DNA of 64,000 nucleotides, taken from contig JAKSZP010012172.1 of assembly GCA_022478985.1 (NCBI GenBank), positions 1 to 64,000 of the forward strand, given 5' to 3'. This DNA is from Massospora cicadina. Its lineage: Eukaryota; Entomophthoromycota; Entomophthoromycetes; Entomophthorales; Entomophthoraceae. The first letter of the stretch is position 1, and each line of letters begins with the position of its first letter. The notes under the pieces were generated by a model. It saw nothing but the letters and a program-made list of their open reading frames with translations. It did no database searches and was not told the origin of the DNA. The position numbers were made by a program, and so were the translations under genes. Positions 57,714-64,000 of the stretch are shown piece after piece.

Positions 57714-58400
57714 AGTAATTATGGTTTCCAATTTCAGGAATCTCTGGCTAGTGCTCACAGTTGCCCTATTACTTTTCCACTTCACATTTTAGATGGCTGT
57801 ACTAAAGGTATTATCTGTGGTGCTCTAGTGGTAACTAACCCTGAGTTCCAGACTAGTCTAATTATCATCACATGCGCCATGAAAACCCTGAAGCGTGTAC
57901 TTGTTCATTATCATTGCAACTGGTCAGTTGGCCCTGTGTAATGAATTGTCCTTTCTTGTCTCTTATAGGTTAAGTTGTAATATTTCCTAAGACGAAGGTC
58001 AACTCTTCCAAGTAGTTGGTATCATAGAACCCAGGTAAAACTCTTTGTTCTTGTTTGTGGATTCCATTGCAGCTGTAAACTTCCAAGATGGTATATGGTC
58101 GAATTTTAATGTTTATTAACAGGGTTATCCGGCGTTGATACCCTTGTTGAATATTTTTTTAGTAATAGATGGTCCCAACCCAAGGGGGGATTCATCGATG
58201 TACCCTTGTTGAATCTTCATGGTTTTGCTAGCACTCATAGGAATCCCTTTTTTCGCGCTAAGCGTGGATAGTAACTGCTTCACACCCTTCATTGTAAGGA
58301 TATAGTTAGTGGAGATTTAATTATTTGTCTCCACTAAGCATGTACATTGTTTATGCAGGTTAACATATTCATTTTTAAAACTAGTGGAATGTGATAGCTT
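57714..58400 (+). repeat. End of E6 LTR plus a second E6 internal start
   Basis: 57714-57758 completes the E6 3' LTR (ends GTGCTCACA). The next 130 or so bases match the start of the E6 internal region at 45535 (both have CCCTATTACTTTTCCA and GATGGCTGTACxAAAGGTATT). So a second internal region starts here, as in a tandem LTR-internal-LTR-internal array. The match fades after about 57890. No domain is recognised up to 58400. Confidence 0.6.
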
Positions 58401-58439
58401 GAGATACTCATAGTTAAATTATGAAATCAATTTATACAC

Positions 58440-58830
58440 AAATTTCAAGGAAGAACATCGTCCCATTTAAAGTCATAGTTGTAATTATCTAAAACCACTT
58501 CTGGGGCCATTAGGACCATGCATCCTAAGCATAAGGGTAACGCTAAGTAGGCTCCTAAAGCGCGGGTAATGTCAGGTCCAGCAGTTTGGTACTTCACACT
58601 ATAGTCAATATCAGGCATGAACTTCAGCCTCTCCATGAGCTTAGAGGATAATGTTGACTGAAGCCCACATGTCCAGTAAAGCTAAAAAGAGAACTTTATG
58701 GATAAACACTTCCACTTTCATCACACTCTTTCCAAAAGGGTTTATAGTGTCAAATGTCAGTGGCAGATTTTTCAAACTGTCTAGAGCGTCAGAGCTCTTT
58801 GTTGTGACAATATGGTTTGAACTGATCATC
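58440..58830 (-). pseudogene. E8 aspartic protease
   Basis: Two open blocks: NPFGKSVMKVEVFIHKVLFL then ALLDMWASVNIIL, and MERLKFMPDIDYSVKYQTAG with RALGAYLALPL. Catalytic DTG is DMW. Alignment with E7 protease is continuous (VEVVIQK, KLIKKIKLAPELKYMQEFDTA, AVGAYSSLPI), so identity is firm although inactive. Confidence 0.8.
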
Positions 58831-59650
58831 CAATTTGACTATGATTTTGGATTACAAATACCGAATTGAAACGCCTGGGGATTTCTAGCTGAGGTCATCT
58901 TGGCACTAGGGCTGCTCCTTCCTTAAAGGGCGACCTTAAAAGGTCAAGACCACGCCATTCCAAGCTTTAGTTCATAGTTTGAAGTTTCCTCGGACGTTTA
59001 GGCACTATGCCTTACCTAAATTCATGGCGCAACAAGGTTTTATTGCGTGAACAAAACCTTGAGCTTTCAGGGATTGACTCTCCCTGGTTGCTCTGCCTTT
59101 TTCTTGTGCTAATTACACCAGAGAAATTCTAGGAATTACCTCTCTCGCCACTTTTATTACGTTAAAAGAAAGGCTACTTTAGGGGATTGCATCCTCGCTT
59201 ACCTATTGGGTTTTTTCATGTTTGAGATTTCCCAAAATTAATATTAAAGACGGGTTGGTAGCATCTAACTTAACAGCTTACCTCTGTATTCCAACTTGGT
59301 GTTGGACTTATTTGTCATCAATTTATTTCATTAAACTTAAGACATCTGGTGAATGGAATCTAGGCAGTTACATTCATTACATTTTAGTCTTGGCAGTATC
59401 CTCTTTATCCAGTTCTAAGTTCTTGAAAGTAGCCATCACCAGCAATCTCCTTCAAGAACTAAATTAATGATTTGGTAGTTGGTTCACTTGAGCCAAGTAT
59501 GTTTTGTTTGATGTACTCTAATCAAAGCTGTTAAAACTTAACCTTTCAGGCACAGCCACCACACTAGGTGCCTAACACATAGTACCCTTCATCAGCTAAA
59601 TCTTCATCTTCATAATCATCTTCACCCTCAGTATTCAGATCCACCCAGTT
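58440..59650 (-). mobile_element. Ty3/Gypsy remnant E8 (Gag end and protease)
   Basis: Minus-strand remnant. The end of Gag reads NTEGEDDYEDEDLADEGYYV near 59640-59570 (compare EGSYDDVGHYILG in E7). Protease follows at 58830-58440 after poorly preserved sequence. RT and later domains are absent; the remnant stops near the second E6 start. Confidence 0.65.
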
Positions 59651-60436
59651 TATGGCGTGGGAAGTATCCTCTTTAGGTGTGTGTCTTTATTTTCAGCGGC
59701 AATTAGCGGACAAGATTGGTAGAAGTACCCAGGATGATGGGACTTATTGTAGGTTTTTCTCAACGAGGCAAGCGCTATGGAGGTTTGGGATTATTATTCT
59801 TTGGTTTATCGGCCTTTTTGGCTTTTTTCAAGAAAACCCATAAGTTAAGAAAACTTGGTGCCCAGAGCCATAAGAACGGAAGTTGGGAAAGGTCTTCATG
59901 GTGGTTTGGATCCTCAGAATGGCTAAGGAGAGGTGATTGCTTAGCACTTTCGCTTCTTCAGGGTAAATTATCATGCACTATCCTGGGTTATGATACCTAT
60001 TATTGTAACTATGCTAAGAAAAATAGGGATAAATTTTTCAAGGAGATAAACAATAACTTTATTACTAAAAGCTTTTGATATTTATAGTATGAGTAGGGGC
60101 CTTGTGACAGATGGTAAGTTCATGTCACATTCATTCATGATCTTTACTTCTCATCCAGTAGGTTGAGTCATGACCTTTCTCTTGAATCAGATTTAGGATT
60201 GTTGACTTCCCATTATACTAGGGCATATGGATGATAACTTATAGCATCAAGATGGCATCTCATCTTGTGAACATTCCAGATCTCTTTAATTAGTTCTTGC
60301 CCAGTTAGAGGCAAGGGCTCATTTATTGACGATTGTTTAAATAGGAAGGCTCAAACCCATTGAAGGAAGGATGAACATTTTATTAATTTGATCAAAGAAT
60401 GATTTGGGCTGTTCTGGAGTACAAATGCCAACATAG
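59650..60436. other. Probable E9 LTR region and unassigned sequence
   Basis: On the minus strand, sequence from about 60437 downwards follows the end of E9 integrase and a purine-rich tract, starts TGTTGGCATTTG and contains AATAAA (60375-60380), as an LTR would. Its partner would lie beyond the window. A plus-strand open stretch at 59716-60078 (120 residues, with one hydrophobic segment) matches nothing I recognise and has no support. Confidence 0.4.
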
Positions 60437-60469
60437 CCCCACCCAAGATCCTGGCAGAGAGAAACGTAT

Positions 60470-61300
60470 GGGCACAAGAACCTAGCATGTACAGGGTTGA
60501 CTACTGTACCTTGAATGATATCAGCATTAGAGTATACAGAACAAGTCATATAGAGTACACAGTAGAGCCCTGATCAGGAAGTATCTAAATTAATTGGCTG
60601 CCCACCAGGGAAGTGGTGATAAATAACACTAGGTCCATAATGTGGAATAAGGAGGGAGCAGGATGTTTGGCAATTGACAGAGTAGTTTTTTGGTGGTAGT
60701 GATGATCCATTGAGTTGCTAGCACTTGCAACCCAAGTATCTCATTGGCTAGAGCTCTCATTATCAGTTCAAAGTATTGGGAGAAGCAGACTAGCAAAGGC
60801 TGGACGCTACCAGGCAGTCAGTGATCCCTACCATAAAGTACCTGGAATGGAACAATTTAATTACTCAGTGGTAGCTGACCTGATAGGCTAGCAAAGCGGA
60901 TGGCAGGTGGTGATTCCATCGCATAGGGTCCATGGAAGCCATCTTATGGAGAATAAAGACTAAGGTTCCATTTGGCCGCTCAACTATACCTCTTGGTGAA
61001 AGGGTATAAGGTGAAGTAAAATGTTAGTTAGTAGTTTTAAATATGGAGTTTATTTCTTGGACAACATGGAAAGTGAAAATTAACCCATTGTTCAATAGAA
61101 GAACATGGGGGCACCCTTGTTGGGTGAAAACAGAGCAAAATAAGAGTAAGGAAGTAGATTTAGCGGTGGCATCAGGTGCTGAGATTTCTTCATCCCACTT
61201 GGTGAGATGGTCAATGGCTAGGATAATATAGTGATGGACATAAATACCCGTGGATTTTGGCCCTATGACATCCACACTAATATGGTAAACAGTGTGGAGG
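60470..61300 (-). pseudogene. E9 integrase
   Basis: Open block 61024-61275 reads MDVIGPKSTGIYVHHYIILA, IDHLTKWDEEISAPDATAKS, and GCPHVLLLNNGLIFTFHVV: first catalytic Asp kept, second (usually SDNG) lost as NN. The C-terminal segment near 60520-60450 reads VVNPVHARFLCPYVSL, matching INHVHGHFLRPYSPP in E7. Confidence 0.78.
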
Positions 61301-61559
61301 GGGCAACAACTTCATTCTGGAAGCGTGGGTTTAGCTGATCTTGAGTCCAGCACAGTAAGCAAGTATCTAGAACCTCTTGATAATCCCAAACATCCGGTCT
61401 CAACAACATTATTTCTTAACCATTCTAAGGGTTTATTGACTGCCCCATGTACTACCTGGGCGTGTCCTTCTAAGATAACTTCAGTCCTTGAGGAGGGTCA
61501 TAGATAGGGAAGCCACTTCTATTAACCTTCTTTTACATCATACCATCTTGTATTTGAGT

Positions 61560-63080
61560 ATTCTGAGCCATTGAGCATAGCACCTTAACTGTTTACAGAG
61601 GCTCCAGTTACCATCATTCTGGCCATTTAATCATGTCATACAAACGGTCTTCTTAAGGTAGTAATCAGCGAGGGTCAGTATCCTGGATAGCCCATAAGCG
61701 TTTTGGTGAGTAGTGCCACACAATTCACTATCAAAAGGTCATTGCTCTGTAGCTGGAGGGCCCACCTGGAAAATTGGTCATCATGATCTTTCATCTTCTG
61801 GAGCCACCTTAAGGAAGCGTTATCAGTGACAATAGTGAAATGGTTCCCATATAAGTATGGTGGAAGTGTTTGACTGTAGGCAGTACTGCTAAATTTTGAG
61901 TTCAGTGACCCTGTAGTTCCATTTAGCTTTTGTTAAAGTTTTACTGAAATAAGCTATGGGTTGGTCAATTTGTGGTTCATCTTGTTAAACGAGGATAACC
62001 CCTACAGCAACGTCACTGTCATCTGTAAATAGTACAAAGGTTCAGTCAATGTTTGGGTGGATCAGCACGGGCTGAGAGCTAGGGCAGTCCTAAGGAGATT
62101 AGAAGCCTGATCCTGTTTAAAGTTCCACTCAAAGGTACGTTCTTGCGTAGCAAATATACCAAGGGCTCATCCAGGTCAGCAAACCGTGGTATGTATTGAC
62201 TTAAATCCAATATATCTAAGAGCACTCGAATGTTTTGAAGGCTTTGGGGCGCATCATTTTTTCTATGGTGGCAATCTTGTTTGAAAAAGGCTGAATCTCT
62301 TATTTAATGATCTTACGCCCTAGAAACTCCATTTCAGGTTAGAAGTGAGAATTTGGAGTGTTTGATCTTTAAGAAAGCTCCTTGGAGGTGATCAAAAACC
62401 TGACAAAGATGATCTAAGTGGCCATTGAAGGTCTTAGATAAGATGGTGAAGTTGTCAAGGTATCAGGACTAAAAACATCTTTAAATCACCTAGGAATCCA
62501 TCCATAGCTCGATGGAAGGTTGTATGGGCGTTAAAGAGCCCCTGAGGAATTTAAATCAGTCAACCAGCCATATTTTTATGATAAGAGTGCACTTGGCTCA
62601 ACCCTCAGGAGCCAACTCAATTTTCCATTAACCGCTGGCAAGATTCATTATGTTAAAGTTTTGGGCCCCTGTTAAGAGCTGAAGGGAATCATTGATATGT
62701 GGCAGGGTAGCTAGCTTTTTGCGTTATGGCGTTAAGCTTACCATAATCTATGACAACATGATGGCTCCCATCTCTTTTTGAACAAGTAGGAGAGAGATGC
62801 TCAAGGACTTTGGGAGGGTACTAGCAACCCTGAGGTCAGAAGCTCCTTAAGTTTAGTTGTGACCTGAGCTACTTCCACCTTGCTATTTTGTTAGGGGCAT
62901 GAACATATTTCTTGGGCATCCCTTGTTTATACATTATGCACAGACCCTTTCATCTTGCCGAAGTTGTACATGAATGTGGAGCTTAGGTCAGAATATTTCT
63001 TCAAAAGCTCATCAATTTTTCTCCTTTGTTTATAGGAAAGGTCTTTCACAATGGGTGTAGTAACTAGGGCTACAATGGGA
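61560..63080 (-). pseudogene. E9 reverse transcriptase and RNase H
   Basis: RT pieces: LATLPHINDSLQLLTGAQNF, NLASG-stop-WKIELAPEG, then YLDNFTILSKTFNGHLDHL (YLDD changed to YLDN). RNase H pieces: IAYFSKTLTKAKWNY near 61950 and WEPFHYCH. Many frame changes; identification is by motif order. Confidence 0.65.
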
Positions 63081-63134
63081 GGTTTCTCTAAACCAAAAAT
63101 CACAGAGGTTCCTGAGGCTGCAAACCCTGCTAGT

Positions 63135-63400
63135 TTTCGTTAATTGGTACTAATTGTAGGTTGGCGATTGGCATATCAGGCTGAATGGTTCAGGACTTAG
63201 GAGTTAGGTTAGTCAGAAGTAAGGAAATAAAGCAGCTCTAGATGAGGTCAAGAATACCTAGGAAGAGCAAGGCCTCCTTCATGGACGATTTTCAGCCCCA
63301 AGAATTTATAGTAGACTTCCAGCTGGTATGTTCACATGAATCTGGGTGTCCACTATAATCTGCGACCCTGGAGGAATTACCTTAAGTTTTATGAATATAC
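63135..63400 (-). pseudogene. E9 dUTPase-like domain
   Basis: Minus strand reads IPPGSQIIVDTQIHVNIPAG in two frames, then GILDLI, stop, SCFISLLLTNL and TIQPDMPIANLQLVPIN. The last block matches motif 4 of dUTPases (usually IKxGDRIAQL); motif 3 keeps its Asp. It sits between protease and RT as in four other copies here. Confidence 0.68.
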
Positions 63401-63790
63401 AGGCACCCTTCCATCCCATCCATTACCTGAGAGGGTAGTTTTAACTCTAGCCTTGGACATGGTAATATTGTTGGTCAATCCAGTTTTTAGTATCCAGAAA
63501 ACATGTTTGTGCCTTCACACGGTCCTTGATGTCCTTGTATGTCTCAAATACCAAGGGTATACATCTACCAAGCAAGGATAGAAATCCCTCCACATAATGG
63601 ATGATGGCATCATACTATCAAAAAAGTTGGGCAACCAGCAATAAGTCTTAGCTAGGGTTGTCCAGAGCTATGACTGAAGCGTTTTATGTAATTAGCCCAA
63701 ACTGGAGGGGGAGCATAGAATAGGCTCCTATGGAGCAGGTGTATTGAGGCCCAGCAGTATCATACTCAATGTAATGGGCAAATCAGGTGC
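63400..63790 (-). pseudogene. E9 aspartic protease, C-terminal part
   Basis: Minus strand reads YDTAGPQYTCSIGAYSMLPL, SVIALDNPS, DLLLVAQLF and IIHYVEGFLSLLGRCIPLVF, which follow the E7 protease (AVGAYSSLPI, MALDNNAYDMLIGTQFM) in order. The catalytic DTG region, expected near 63850-63950, is not recognisable. Confidence 0.65.
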
Positions 63791-64000
63791 ATTATTAATT
63801 TTTTAATATATTTGGATGAAACTAAGTTCACTGGATATATGCTAACTATTATAGCGAGCACTGGAATTTTGTGAATCATAATGATGACTCAAGTGACTAA
63901 ACTATCAAATTGAGGTGGAAGGGTGAGAAACATTGGCGACTTATCATAATAATAGGCAGAATCAAATATTTTATTATTGTATCATTAACGCAAGGCTCCA

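Larger units (their letters stand above)
38403..57758 (+). mobile_element. Chromovirus E6 with three nested insertions
   Basis: A Ty3/Gypsy chromovirus. The 5' LTR is 38403-39151 plus 45404-45534; the internal region is 45535-49693; the 3' LTR is 49694-50363 plus 52270-52434 plus 57714-57758. Once inserts are removed, both LTRs come to about 880 bp, which supports the reconstruction. Inserts are Gypsy E7 (5' LTR) and two LINEs (3' LTR). The internal region holds protease, RT, RNase H, integrase and a C-terminal chromodomain; Gag is unrecognisable. After the 3' LTR the sequence continues into a second internal start. Confidence 0.8.
60437..63990 (-). mobile_element. Ty3/Gypsy element E9, truncated by window end
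   Basis: Minus strand, in element order: protease C-terminal part (63790-63400), dUTPase-like domain (63400-63135), RT (63080-62160), RNase H (62160-61560), integrase (61300-60470). Gag and the 5' LTR are beyond the window or lost. All domains have stops. The last 200 bases have a weak likeness to the units at 37185-38200. Confidence 0.75.

Noticed and set aside
59716..60078. 120-residue plus-strand open frame with a hydrophobic segment
   Set aside because: Lies in the probable LTR region of a minus-strand element, has no recognisable domain and no second copy.

Overview
This is a eukaryotic window, most likely from a fungus. The only intact host gene is RPL5 (ribosomal protein uL18) at 3337-4418. 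Its protein reads as fungal, it has two very short introns with fungal-type branch points, and it sits in strongly AT-rich sequence. The exact lineage cannot be fixed from the window; an early-diverging, repeat-rich fungal genome is my inference. RPL5 intron 2 also seems to carry a box C/D snoRNA aimed at a conserved large-subunit rRNA segment.

Almost everything else is a graveyard of nested retrotransposons. Layout: 1-1850 decayed element with a zf-RVT-like zinc motif; 1850-3330 AT-rich spacer; 3337-4418 RPL5; 4419-8209 AT-rich spacer; 8210-25858 Ty3/Gypsy element E1 (+), flanked by an AGTAT duplication and split by E2 (13587-22877, -), which itself holds further inserts (17816-20290); 25859-28380 unassigned; 28380-30708 Gypsy remnant E4 (-); 30709-38310 Gypsy E5 (+), whose 3' LTR holds a tandem LTR-like array; 38403-57758 chromovirus E6 (+), whose 5' LTR is split by Gypsy E7 (39152-45403) and whose 3' LTR is split by two LINE insertions (50364-52268 and 52435-57697, both -); 57759-58400 the start of a second E6 internal region; 58440-59650 Gypsy remnant E8 (-); 60437 to the window end Gypsy E9 (-).

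The Gypsy copies other than chromovirus E6 share an unusual plan. Their order is Gag, protease, dUTPase-like domain, reverse transcriptase, RNase H and integrase; the dUTPase-like domain is visible in E1, E2, E5, E7 and E9. In E1, E2 and E5 the Gag region also carries a collagen-like Gly-X-Y repeat. All are broken by stops, frameshifts and lost catalytic residues. The 5.3-kb LINE at 52435-57697 is the best preserved: it has a 16-bp target duplication, an A-rich 3' end, and an endonuclease with its key motifs.

Three tiny insertions share a core of about 20-47 bp, have A-rich ends and are flanked by 13-19 bp duplications. They lie inside dUTPase or integrase coding sequence and look like copies of an undescribed, heavily 5'-truncated SINE. 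The LTR retrotransposons, LINEs and this micro-SINE account for nearly all non-AT-rich DNA here. Gene-level interplay is limited to RPL5 and its possible snoRNA guest.
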